This document shows positions 41,628 to 52,318 of a stretch of DNA of 64,000 nt, in pieces; positions within the stretch are counted from its first letter, which is position 1, and each line of letters starts with the position of its first letter. Source of the stretch: Morinoia aosen (taxonomy: Eukaryota; Arthropoda; Malacostraca; Amphipoda; Talitridae); the NCBI GenBank assembly GCA_030386875.1, contig CM059576.1, forward strand, positions 13,954,058-14,018,057, in the 5' to 3' direction. A program made the position numbers and the translations under genes. The notes below the pieces were generated by a model that was not told where the DNA came from, made no database searches, and saw only the letters and a list, made by a program, of their open reading frames with translations.

Positions 41628-43030
41628 TTGCTTGAGTCTCGCCAGGACGTCCCAAAACTTCGATAATGACCTCATTTCATTCTCAAATGTACTATGTTTA
41701 ATATTAAGAATATTTCCTAATCATTTCCCTTGTGTTTAACATTTCTTTTATATCGCAAATTTAGGATGAGTGCTTCGACTTAGAATTAACTGATTTTCCT
41801 AGTGATATGTGAGTAGGATGCTTCACCCTCTTGTGCCACATGTCTAATGCGGGTTATATAAAGCAATTTATGTGTTTACCTTGATAATGCTCATTAATTA
41901 AATAGAAAATTTGCTTGGTGTCAAATTTGTACCCATTCATGACTCCTCTGCAGGAATGTGTGCTAATACGTAAAGATTTTTTTTCTTTCAGCCCGCTAAC
42001 TATCCGAAATATTGAATGTCATATTGTGTATTTCCCATCAATTTCATTTACCTTGCATTTATTTTATTTTGTGTTAGTTATAATATTCTCTAAATGGATT
42101 TCTTTGAACTTATTGCTTTAGATTACTTTGATCTAGTTAGAATACTATCGAAGGATGATACACAGGGCTGTAAATGGCATGGGGGAGATGGGATGAGTAG
42201 ATGGACACAATTGATTACGACAAGTCTAAAGAAATCCGAGAGAAGAAAATTTGCCAAACACTGAAATTAATGTAGAACGGTTGTTACAGCACCTCAGTGT
42301 CAACTGAGGCAGGCAGACGAACGACCGACTACAGCCGTGACAAGCACGCTGGGCAAGCGAGCGACAGGTGGAGGCCTGAACAGCACTCACACACCGCTTG
42401 CCAGTGCACCAGCGCAGCGGCCGAGAGGCAGAGTGTGAGAGCACCGTGGCCTGCTAGCCGTCACGACACGCTTCTGCTGCGCGCCGACCACAAACGACCT
42501 TGCGAGTAAAGGGCCACTCAGCTGTCCGAGCCCGCCGCGACCACAGCTGCGCGTGACGCAATCATCGACGGGCCCAGCCTCCATCTACAGCGACGATGCA
42601 ATCACTCGTACAGGGACTAGATTTTCTCCTGAACACCTATATTTTCGCCGGACAGGAATTCAACAACGGCGAAGAAAAATAAAGAAGATACCGTTGGACA
42701 GCAATGCGTCCATAGTAACTACGCGCAGGAGGTTGAGTATAGACTGATCGAATGAATATTCGACATTTATTTTATTAGGGTGGTTTTTACCCCTTGAACG
42801 TCTTCAGAAGGCCTCTGATAGAACGTCATTAGCCAAGAGAGAAGGTCTTCGATAGTGAATTGGAATAGGACGTCCCGACGACTACAGTAAGTTATCGCTT
42901 GTTCAGGATCATCGATTCAGAAGTGCGTCAGAAGCACAAATCTCAAGGCTTGTCTAATTTCACCCCTGCAATGAAGTACGAATCTCAGATGCGTGACTTC
43001 AGTAGACGGAAACTTCCATTTTTACATCCA
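41628..43030 (+). other. 3' non-coding region of the 8.64-kb element
   Basis: About 1.4 kb without env or other supported ORF. AT-rich to 42280, then a CpG-rich stretch (42285-42600), then mixed sequence. Confidence 0.6.
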
Positions 43031-43063
43031 GGAGGATGCTGAGAAATATGGGATGGCGGGATA
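43031..43063 (+). promoter_or_regulatory. Polypurine tract
   Basis: GGAGGATGCTGAGAAATATG then GGATGGCGGGATA immediately before the 3' LTR. Purine-rich but not perfect. Confidence 0.7.
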
Positions 43064-43963
43064 TGTTATGTCCCTAGTACGAGCCGTTAAGTTTCACCAC
43101 AAAAAGGAGTAAGGACGGTTGAACATGAGTCTGACATCTGGACTGCTATAAAAAAAGAATCATGCAACTCAGCATAAACCCGGCGTGAGAGAGAGCAACG
43201 CTTACGCAGCGAGGGCTCGACCGTTACAAAGAAGGCAACACCTACGCTCCCAGCGGCAGCGTGGCAATGACGTGGCACCAACGTGGCACCAGCGTGGCAG
43301 CGGTATGGCAGCGTGGCAGCGCAGATGGCATCGACCCCACGGTCTCAGCAGGCTGGCGGCAGGGCCATAGCCACAACAAACAATGGCGATCAGCGGCGGC
43401 ATCGAGCGAGTAGCAGCGAGCGAGTGGCAGCGTGGCCGAGTGGTAATGAGTAGCCGCAGCGATTCTGCGGGCGCCAACTTCAACGGCTACAATCAGCTGC
43501 GGTAACTCCTGCAGTACGACAGCTACTTAAAGGGTTCGACGAGGGTTAGGGCATCATCATTATAGAGCGAAATTCCGTCACTAGAAGGTCTCTTCGTGCC
43601 ACTTCATTTTATTTTGTTTGTATACGGCAGGCACTCCGTATTAGACCCTGACTCTGTGTTAATCTTCACGTAAAAGACTTTAACGTACAATTCGAGACCT
43701 TGTCATTATACTCCGACATCGCTGCGTACCCAAAAGATGCGTAAGACTTTTGTAGCAATTGTACCTAAATTTGCTAGTCTCATCTACCCCATTGTCATAT
43801 TTTGTGTACATCTTTCATTATAACAAGTAAACCGATGTGGCCACATTGAATGAAACGTGTTTCCTTTCGGAAAAAAACTCCTTTGATTCGAAGATTAGTT
43901 TTGAAAAGACGAAAAATTTGAAAAATCATAAATTTGGATTCTAAAGAAAAGAAGTATATAACA
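43064..43963 (+). repeat. 3' LTR, 900 bp
   Basis: No difference from 35323-36222 found in reading. Followed by ATCT, the target duplication. Confidence 0.97.
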
Positions 43964-43966
43964 ATC

Positions 43967-44377
43967 TTAAGCATATCTGGCATACCACACTTTCTCTCCA
44001 TTCTGCTCAAACACCCCATTCATGAAACTTTCTCTCTCTTGCTCATACTTACTACATTCCAGTACCAAATGCTCAATTGTTTCCTCCACTCCCCTATTAC
44101 ACTGCAGACATAATCTGTTATTATTCTCATTCCATCTCCATATACGTCTGTTCACACTCAATGACTTACATTGCACAGCAAACAAGAGTTGACTTCCAAA
44201 TCTACCATCATAGAACATCTCAAACTTAGGTGCTTCTTTTTTCATATACCAGTCCAGTGTAGGCTTCCGCATCATGCTAAGCTTCCACTTATTCAATCCA
44301 TACTCTTTTGTTTGCCTCTCAATCTCTTTCTTCCACCTCTTGCAGTCCCACCATAACCTTGCTTCTGTCGGCACCAA
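43967..44377 (-). pseudogene. LINE ORF2 C-terminal fragment
   Basis: 136 codons ending at a TAA (43969-43967). It contains LCLQCNRGVEETIEHLVLEC followed by SKYEQER, the Cys/His-containing C-terminal region seen after RT in many non-LTR elements. No RT palm is present, so it is 5'-truncated. The LTR element landed just past its stop codon, so its 3' untranslated sequence continues left of 35323 (the - strand there reads TATTGTTGGATTGGATCAGG). Confidence 0.65.
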
Positions 44378-45026
44378 AGTTCTTCAGTCTTTTTTTCCGA
44401 CCAGTTCAAGACATATTCTTCTTTCTTCTGTTTTATGAGGATCCCGGTTCCTGTTGGTCCATGCGCCTCAGGTCCTTAAGTGAAGTGGTCAGTTCACTTC
44501 TGCTGGCAGAAAGAGAATTCATCTTAGATTTTTACAGACTGTACGGTTATTTTGTAACCTGGATATCACTTTAAGACAGAAGAGCTCTGATGGGTTAGCA
44601 CAACATACAAGGTTAGTGGAGTCAACCTATTGCTCAATGGGAACAGCACAGAGCCATATTGGGGATGGATGGTCCAGCCTGGGTGGCACAACCTGGAGCA
44701 TCTTGTCAGTCAAAAACATGTGGGCCATTATTTTACTTTCATGATCCATTATCACTCCCTACTCTACAGAACAAACTTTACATTACTACTACTTCTACTG
44801 CTACAATTGGAGTGCATGGATGGAGCAATTCAAGATACTCTTTGCTGTAAAGTTATATTGATGTTAAGGAAAAACACGATGTTCAGAAAATTTCCCCTTA
44901 CAATATTGGTTGCATTAAAATTTTGTCCTTTTTTCAAGCAACCTGGAGAAAATCAAACGAACATGGTGCAGGTGCTTCCTTGTAGAAGTTGATGTTACTT
45001 TATTTGTTTAAGTTAGCGGTTAGCAG
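44378..45026. other. Spacer between LINE fragments
   Basis: No gene supported. The right end contains AATAAA on the - strand (near 44998-45005), likely the polyadenylation signal of the next LINE fragment. Confidence 0.4.
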
Positions 45027-45846
45027 CTATAAGTTACCTAATTTCCCAGTAGAGATTAGATATTTTGCCATTGAATTTAAGATTTTAAATTGTATTTCTG
45101 AGGAGTAGTTTCCTCCTCCCAGCAGATTCTTGACAGAGAGAGTAACCCCTACTGATTGTACTTTTTCAGCCAATATTGTTCTGGCTACACCATATTTTGG
45201 ACATTGTAGCAGAAAATGGCTGACTGTTTCAATATACCCACATGAGCACTTATCTGTCTGAGACAAATTAAATCGATTGAGATGTTGATTCAGGCCCAAA
45301 TGGCCTGTTCTTAATCTGGTCATTGCACTTTCTATAGATCGGTTACGATGAGAAGACCAAGGCCAAAATCCTACAGTGCCTCTGATCTCTAATAAAAATT
45401 TACCTTTGTTCAAGTCACTTACTCTTTTGAGCCACTGGCTCTGCCAAACCTCTGTCAGAGCATCTCTAACTTGTCTCACCTTGTCAATCTGTGCCGAGTG
45501 AATGAATGGAGTTACCGGGATTTGATGTGCTGCCTTGGCTGCCAGATCTGCAAGCTCATTCCCTTCTATATTCTTATGACCTGGAATATACTGGATGTGA
45601 GTTGGATATTTTACATTCAACAGTTTGACATATTTGTGGATCTCGTATATTAAATGAACATAACTCTTAGCCTTCCGATTTTGCAACAGGGCAACTCCCG
45701 AGAGAGAGTCTGTATATATCACAGCTCCTGGCAACGAAGGATAGTTCTCATAAAGGTGCTTTAATGCTCGAGAAATGGCAAACAATTCACAACCGAGAAT
45801 CGCAGTTTCGGAGGGCAATCTCCAATTAGACATCAGGGTATTGTTT
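45027..45846 (-). pseudogene. LINE ORF2 RNase H and C-terminus (3' half, split by a transposon)
   Basis: 268 codons from the ATG at 45833. It starts inside RNase H: SETAILGCELFAISRAL with the catalytic Glu, then IYTDSLSGVALLQN with a catalytic Asp, then IPGHKNIEGNELADLAAKAA with His and the last Asp. Then a C-terminal part with CSCGYIETVSHFLLQC (zinc-binding-like CX1CX7-8HX4C), ending at 45027. The start of RNase H (YTDGSK) is on the other side of the inserted element at 50.66 kb. RNase H linked to RT is typical of the I, R1, LOA and Jockey-related non-LTR groups; I cannot say which. Confidence 0.85.
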
Positions 45847-45859
45847 GGAGGGCAAATAT

Positions 45860-46027
45860 GCAGAGTGGCCTAACCCACAAATCAGGGGTCAAAACTGGCA
45901 GAGTGGGCTAAGTGATAATTTCACCTCATAGCGGCAGAGATGTCTTTCAGGCAGAGTGGCCTAACCAACAGCAGCTATGTATTGCCTTGCTGCACTGCGC
46001 CACGCGTTCTGGGGCAGAGTGGCCTAA
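45860..46027 (+). repeat. Left subterminal repeats of the hAT-like element
   Basis: GCAGAGTGGCCTAA at 45860-45873, a variant GCAGAGTGGGCTAA at 45898-45911, and exact copies at 45951-45964 and 46014-46027, all in one orientation. At the right end: CCAGAGTGGCCTAA (50489-50502) and the complement TTAGGCCACTCTGC (50596-50609). Such motifs are typical transposase-binding sites. Confidence 0.88.
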
Positions 46028-46105
46028 ACAGCAGATAAATGCTTTCGGTATTTGATTTCTTCAGTATTGTAATGATTGTCCTTGCTTCAACGCACATTGA
46101 ATATA

Positions 46106-46675
46106 CAGAGTGTTTCCTAACAAGACTTTCAAAATTACACACCAAGTAGAAAATAGCTTCATACTTTTTTTTATGAAATTTTTCAAAAAGAAATCTGATT
46201 TTTGAGATATTAGCTGTTTATTGTTTTAACGGACGAATTTAGTGACAATTACTCACGATATTTATTTTGAATTTTCTCTACAAAAATTGTACAAAATGTG
46301 CTCCATCAATGCACTTTTCATATCTTAGCCATAACGACTTCTGGATATTAGGAAACATGTCAGGCGTTTCAGAAATCTCTCTAGCTGCCAGTGCAATTCA
46401 GGCCGCGAGATCTTCCTCAGATTCAATGGGTCTAGCATTTAGAAGGCTCTTCATGTGTTCTCGCTCAAACTTTTTTTACGAAATATCTTCAAAACTATAT
46501 TTTATTGTTCTAAACTCTCATAGAATAGAAGTGTTTGGAACGTAAATTCAAAATAGAGAGCATAAAAATACCTCAAAACCCTTATTTTTTCGGAAAAATT
46601 TAGTAGTATAAAAGTGTTTACATGGTGATTTCCTACTTGGTGTGCAATTTTGTACCTCATGTTCTAAACACCCTC
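46106..46675. mobile_element. Small inverted-repeat element nested in the hAT-like element
   Basis: The left end CAGAGTGTTTCCTAACAAGA then CTTTCAAAATTACACACCAAGTAG (46106-46150) pairs with the right end CCTACTTGGTGTGCAATTTT through GTTCTAAACACCCTCT (46631-46675). The interior is AT-rich and has no transposase. Confidence 0.75.
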
Positions 46676-47661
46676 TATTGCACTGACGGATCAACTGTCT
46701 AGCGAATAGTGCATGCAGGTGATTATCATTTGAAAATGAATGTTTATTCAAGTTTTAAACAGTTTGAAACTACAGTGAGGAGTATGCACAAGCAAAAAGA
46801 ACTCAAAGTTATTTGTTACGTGATGGTTTGTTATTTACAATATTTTAATGCCCAGAATAGTGAACACAGTCGTACCTTTTCTTTCTAACGACAGGATACG
46901 TCAGCATTAAAATGATAAATCTATTATTGCATAGTTTCAGCTAGAGAAACCCTTATACTGCAATCCACCATTATCTACACACAAAACAAGCCAAGTTCTT
47001 ACAAAATGTTTTCAGTGGTACAAGACACTTTAAGTGGTCTTAGAGTCTAAACATTTTACTACCATTCTATCTGTAACAGAAATTAAATCATTTCTCGGCG
47101 AAGAATGGTAAAAGATAATAAAAATGAATCATTGATTAGTGGTTTATCATAATCTCCGTCAAACAAAAAATGCAACACTCAAATATCATCCCGTTGTTCG
47201 CATGAACTGTGACTAATTGGGGAAAAAATCTGCGTAGAGAGTCGAAAGAAAACGTACATTTGTGACGAATACATAAAATAACCTGAATCACCACGAACAC
47301 AGGTAACGGAATTTTGGATTAGGCTAGGTTGAATATGTTAAACATGGACCTAGATGTTCCGATGCAGGCGTTTAAACACTAATTTAGCAACTGCTTGGCG
47401 CAACAAATGGAAGTAATATTTGACTAATTTTAACCTAAACAAATCCTTTTTCAGTATGCACGAAGAAATTTGTATTGGACATGAAAGAGAAATTTAATTA
47501 TATTCCAGCATTGACGGAGCAACATTGAGTTTCAGTTACTCTTCAGTTTCTTCATCCAGAATACACTTAAGATTGAATTTCTTTATTCTTATTTCATGTT
47601 GCAGGTTGATGAAAAAACTTACGAGATGAGATGATAGATAAGCAGTTAATTTTTGTAGGTT
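46676..47661. other. Interior of hAT-like element, no gene seen
   Basis: AT-rich, no supported ORF. Confidence 0.35.
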
Positions 47662-47865
47662 TTAGAATTCGTTGAATGAAAGCTTCATTGGTTCCTTATA
47701 CAAGAGATCCAGGAGGACGGTTTTCAGTTCAGATAACTTGTTGCGTTCTCTGAAACCAATGATACGAAGTTCCTCGTGGTGATCGCTGAAATACTTATAC
47801 TGCATCAAGCACTCTTTTTTCTGGGAGACTTCCAGCCATTTCAGTTTAAACCAGCTGAATTTGTT
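47662..47865 (-). other. Exon-like open segment inside the hAT-like element
   Basis: A 67-codon open frame on the - strand, from after a TAA at 47868 to a TAA at 47662. It reads FKLKWLEVSQKKECLMQYKY and later KLSELKTVLLDLLYKEPMKL. The composition is protein-like. A weak acceptor (ACAAATTCAG|CTGG) lies at its start. It could be a 3' exon of the element's transposase or a captured host exon. I do not recognise it. Confidence 0.35.
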
Positions 47866-47868
47866 TTA

Positions 47869-49095
47869 TTTTGTGTCGACCATCTGAAACGTAGAGCATG
47901 ACTAAAGCTTGGAACTTCGATAAACTTGTCCTTCATGAGAGTGACTAAATTTGTACATTTGCATGATGGTAGTCCATTCGCTGAGGGTATAAATTCCAAC
48001 ATTCTTCTTCTTGGTATATTCTATTTATCTGAAATCAGCGTCATTGTGTAGGAATGAATGGCTGCTCCCTGGAAAAGTGTGAGTCGAGACCTTATATGCG
48101 TACTCATGCAGAGCAACATGAAGAAAACGACAATGTTTTCATTGCGGTTTTGTCCTCCACAACAGTCTGAAAATGTATGAATCTTGTCGTAGTTATGAAG
48201 ATGATTTTTGTGTAGGAGAGGTAAAACCGATTAAACGATCTCACAACTTTCTCGCTTCTCTTCAATCTCTAGCTAGACCAATATGTGGCCCTTATCGTGC
48301 CTTGTATATACTCCTAGGTTGTATAACCGCACTTGTCTTCAATAAAGAGCACCAGAAGTGTTGAGGTAAGGAATCGACTGAGTTTTCTCCAGGTCAAACG
48401 TGAATCACAGTAGGCGGGAACTAGGCTGGCGACATTTCTCTTCTGTCACGTGCATTTCTCTTCTGCTCTACACTTACTAGTTCAGCACGTGAATGTGCTC
48501 CTTACGGTCTTTTCTATACCTAGTTCTTCTTTCTTCAACAACTAGATTTGCTTTATCTATCACCTTGTATTCAACTCATCTAGCACACGTATCTTTTTTT
48601 GGGAAGTATTTTTCACAAGTTGAACTAAGTTGTATTTTTTCAGCTCCATCATGAAAACGAATGAGCTGACGGGATGATCAGGGTTTCTCTCCGTCTAAAA
48701 CGAATGCATTTTTCAGGAATTAAGATCAGGACTGGAATATAAGTTTAGACTATCAATTTAGTGGGATTTGCGCTTAGGCAATAAATTATTTAGAATTGGT
48801 GGCGCTTTTTCTTCAACCTTAGGTGAAATTTTGTTAGCAGGCACATGCTTGCTTCTTTTATGTAGCAAAACAATTATTCCTGCTTTCACTTTCTTGTTCA
48901 TTACATAGGCTATGAGATTCCCAGTGTAGAACAAAACATTGCTTTGCACACTCTGTGGTCATTTACAGCGCAATGAAATGAATTAATTTTCTGAAGATTC
49001 AGTGAGGTTTGGTTGTGACTCTTCCTTGTCAGTAAAAATAAATTTCATAATGCAACTTACGCAGATGGGAAAATAGTAGTAACAAGAAAAACAAT
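47869..49095. other. Interior of hAT-like element, no clear gene
   Basis: AT-rich with scattered short open stretches on both strands, none with recognised motifs. Possible introns and decayed exons. Confidence 0.3.
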
Positions 49096-49434
49096 TTACT
49101 TGAAAGCAAAATAATCTGTTGTTTCGTCAATAATAAGTGAGAACTTCGTCGCATTGAGGTTAGATACAAGGCTGTTTAAAACTACAGAACCTATTATATA
49201 TGAAAAATGGCTCGTTCCTTTCGTTCGTGCCCCCTTGATATTTTTGGCAAATTTTGAGTCAGAACACACCTTAGAATTGATTCCAGACAAATGATCTAAA
49301 AGAGCAATGGGAAGGTAATTTCCGGTAATAAAGCCACACAATTTTAGTTCTGCAGATCCTACCTTGTTCTGGTGATCTGACGGTTCACTTCTCATAACAT
49401 CAGTGACGTTAATGAATGTGCGATCAACCTTCAA
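49096..49434 (-). pseudogene. hAT-like transposase fragment
   Basis: 112 residues containing AELKLCGFITGNYLPIALLD, DSKFAKNIKGARTKGTSHF and KFSLIIDETTD. The last is the strand carrying the first catalytic Asp of the hAT RNase H-like fold, and the preceding order matches hAT-derived proteins of the ZBED/BED-less type. The sequence then reaches a TAA in GCTTTCAAGTAAATT, which also looks like a splice donor, so the remaining catalytic residues would lie in later exons that I could not find. Its strand and location inside the inverted ends link it to this transposon. The BED zinc finger and the insertion domain are not visible. Confidence 0.7.
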
Positions 49435-50584
49435 ACTGTTTTTTATGCTTATCAGTTTCCTAGCATCTATTTAAACTGCCGGCTGTCTCACAATTGTACA
49501 ATTTGCAGTACTCTTTGCTGGAGTTATATTTGCTGACTCGTAGCCACGATGAATATTTCTCGTCCGTCAGTTATTTTAATGAAACTTTCTATTCATTTTT
49601 AATTTTGTTATTTTTTCTCCGAATGTCACAGGCCTCACTAACGGAGGAATACTCAATATTCATTCTCTTAAAACTCATAATTTCTCAATGCTTACTAATT
49701 AAAGAATAGAAAACTAGCAAAAATTAGTTTTCAAATCAATGCGGGACTAAATGCCATGAGGAACTCACTCCACTCAGGAACTACGTTAGACTGACTCTCA
49801 CTGACACATGAGAGTAAATCAGGCGGAGAATAAGCCTCAGCAAACGTAAGGAAACAGAACCAAAACGCGACGAGTGCAGAACATACCAAGCATGCTCATC
49901 ACTTGAATGCTTGTTAGTCTGAGTCAACGAAACGATATAGTAGATAAGCAATTTTAGCAAGTAACATAACTAGCATTGCGTACAAATTGTCAACTCTCTA
50001 TTTGTACATCAAATGTGCACATAAAACTTTATACTGCAGAAACGCCGCGTGACACGGGTGACGATGCTACGAGTTCTAAACTTCAAACTGGTATCAAACG
50101 CGTTGCGTAACTTTATTAAATTACACATTGCGTTTAATTCATCTCTCATTAACACGACAAGTTTTGTAACTGCCAAAAATAAGGCGAATATTTCTTGGTA
50201 GGGCATAATGTCTTCAATAAATTATAAAAATCTTTAAGCCGGCCGCCGCTTCAGGCTACTGTCTTACTAAATGTACAACAAAGTAATATTTGGGGCAGAT
50301 CATAGCAAATTTGTACGAACGTACCAATTTCGGCGTCCCTTATAATGAGCTTGTCGCCAAAACAATGCAGTGCACGCATGATGCAACTCTGCACTGTGGT
50401 GCAACAGCTCATTGTTGCCATGGTAACATGCACCTGCTGCTGCGGTTATGCCACAGCCAGTCAGGACGCCCCGCTGGTTTTGGTTGCGCCAGAGTGGCCT
50501 AATCAACTGAGCTATTCCTTGTTCAGCATACCGGAGAAACGCTGTCGCTTATCCCACTTTGCTTATCACTGGCCCGAAATTCAG
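49435..50584. other. Right part of hAT-like element, possible 5' region
   Basis: No clear coding. 50225-50530 is much richer in G+C than the rest, with GCCGGCCGCCGC and a palindrome-rich stretch (TTGCCATGGTAACA, near 50413), and could contain the transposase promoter on the - strand. Confidence 0.35.
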
Positions 50585-50622
50585 GATTTTGTGGGTTAGG
50601 CCACTCTGCATATTTGCCCTCC

Positions 50623-51110
50623 ATTTGATTCTTTAATTATCATTGATCCAGTCGAAGAGGGAGCAGGATCAGTGAGCTTTGATCCGTCAGTATATATAGG
50701 CAAGTATGAGGGAAACAATTATTCCTCCAAGTATTTGAAGATGGAACCAGCCATTTCATTTGACATACACCCCACTGGAGAATTGCCAAATTCGGTCAGA
50801 AAGTACCTGTCTATTTCTTCCCAGGGAGCAATAGGGGAAATAATCGGAACCGTCTCCCTATTACTTCTCTGAATTTTAAGCTGCGTGAAAGTTTTTTGAG
50901 CACGTATGATTAATGGTGGGACCAATATATGGCTTGTGAACGGTCTATCTTGCAAGCGGGGCAGTGGTTTCATAAGTTCTTTTGTTATTTGGACATTGGG
51001 AGGCAATTCTGTGAGCCTACAGTAAAATTTTAGAAGGATCAACATGCGATGAAGGTTTAGAGGCTGAGTATTGCTTTCCACTTCCAATGATAGGATAGGG
51101 GAAGTACTTC
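50623..51110 (-). pseudogene. LINE ORF2 thumb region and start of RNase H (5' half, split)
   Basis: On the - strand the frame 51141-50719 contains NRETVPIISPIAPWEEIDRY, the linker preceding RNase H, then after one TAA it reads LPIYTDGSKLTDPAP, the first catalytic Asp motif of RNase H, and SMIIKESN at the junction with the hAT-like element. The continuation is at 45846. The LINE is 5'-truncated within the RT C-terminal region, at about 51100, where a 16-bp palindrome GGGGAAGTACTTCCCC occurs. Confidence 0.8.
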
Positions 51111-51112
51111 CC

Positions 51113-51440
51113 CTACATACAAAGTCACGTGGAAGCCACATGGTTATGACATGGATTGTCCATGTTTGCCATATGGGTTCTGTCTGCCCATGCTATGTGG
51201 AAACCACATGGACTTTTGGAAAGTGGCCCCACCTGGTACCCACATGGTTAGGACACGTGTCGAGGAAGTGGGTTCTACATGGAAACCACATGGTTACGAC
51301 ATGGATTGTAGATGTTTCACATATGTGTTCTATCTGCCAATGCTATATGGAATGCACATGGACTTTTGGAAAGTGGCCCCACCTGGTACCCACATGGTTA
51401 GGACACGTGTCGAGGATGTTGGAAACCACATGCCTCGTGG
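51113..51440. repeat. 150-bp tandem duplication rich in CACATGG/CCATGTG
   Basis: GGACTTTTGGAAAGTGGCCC recurs exactly 150 bp apart (51210 and 51360), with long flanking identity. Each copy carries many CACATGG, CATGG and CACGTGTCG strings. Open frames here are a by-product of the repeat. Confidence 0.9.
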
Positions 51441-52169
51441 TTATCCCTCGCTTCTGCCAGCTAAGATCCATGTGGTAATTACGCATGGGTTCCATCTATG
51501 AATCAAGCAGACTTACAATGAATTCTACTGACGTGTATTATACACCGTTTCCATGTGTAGTTGATCGCTTCGTTGCGACGGTGCCGCTGCATTGTCATGT
51601 CTTGTAGGAGATTACCTGTTAGCAATCAAACGTGTAGAACACGTCCCCCCAAAATGCCATTCTCATCTCGCACCAATCCTTGATTCCATATATGGTTATT
51701 TTATGAACACTCATGCAAATGTTTCGCGACTTGCTTTGCAGTAATTTATCAGAACTGTACGGAAATTGATTAGTGGCGAAAGGAATGGCATCTCAGTATT
51801 CATAGGGTTTCATGGCAGCCTCCACCACTCTTTGTGGCGTGTTTTAGTGACATATATACAAGTATTATACTCATATTTATGTCACAAGGCTGTTAATTCA
51901 TAAAGGCGCACATGCATTGTGAATGAAACATCAACCGATGATCTCAGAGCAACTTGCATATAGAGATATTTTTTCAAGAGTGAAGAAAGTAGGCTAACAG
52001 CCAGGCTAAGATGCAGTGAATAATTCTATTATTCAAACATTTCCAATTTTCTTTGTACACATTGACTTGTAATATGAGAAATTAATAAATTAAATTCTAC
52101 TATAAATAAGGCTTTCAAAAAATAACAACGGCTATGAACCCTCCATGGCATAACTTACACCAAGCTATA
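51441..52169. other. AT-rich non-coding stretch
   Basis: No gene or repeat supported. Confidence 0.35.
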
Positions 52170-52318
52170 CCGGGTGTCCCACGAAAATGTCCCCGACTTT
52201 TTGATTGATTATATCTCCGCAATAAATTAACACGTTTGAAATGTCTTTTTTTCACAGTGTAGCATATTAAGTTTATTTTTCGAAAAATTTAATTTTTTGA
52301 AAATCGTTTAATAACCAC

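Larger units (their letters stand above)
35323..43963 (+). mobile_element. Complete Gypsy-type LTR retrotransposon, 8.64 kb
   Basis: Two 900-bp LTRs (35323-36222 and 43064-43963) in which I saw no difference, TG...CA ends, PBS at 36228, PPT at 43031-43063, and a 4-bp target duplication ATCT (35319-35322 and 43964-43967). Gag and pol are + strand and there is no env. The identical LTRs mean a recent insertion. Two nonsense codons (gag 37507, pol 39549) mean this copy cannot make full Gag-Pol unless it uses readthrough. Confidence 0.97.
45847..50622 (-). mobile_element. hAT-like DNA transposon, 4.8 kb, inserted in a LINE
   Basis: Near-perfect inverted ends of about 37 bp: GGAGGGCAAATATGCAGAGT then GGCCTAACCCACAAATC at 45847-45883 and its complement at 50585-50622. 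The flanking octamers TATTGTTT and ATTTGATT agree at 5 of 8 bases, and removing one octamer restores the LINE reading frame, which fits an 8-bp target duplication. The interior has an hAT-like transposase fragment (49096-49434) and a nested small element. Six copies of GCAGAGTGGCCTAA or a close variant cluster near the ends. Confidence 0.82.

Noticed and set aside
42226-42584. CpG-rich 65-72-codon frames after pol of the 8.64-kb element, considered as env remnant
   Set aside because: No signal peptide, membrane segment or cysteine pattern; frames overlap on both strands as expected of GC-rich DNA.
44308-44992. 88- and 120-codon + strand frames between LINE fragments
   Set aside because: Hydrophobic, Leu/Phe-rich composition typical of chance frames in T-rich DNA; no motifs.
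51071-51501. Two long + strand frames of 135 and 116 codons
   Set aside because: Both are generated by the 150-bp tandem duplication (a multiple of three keeps any frame open). No protein features.
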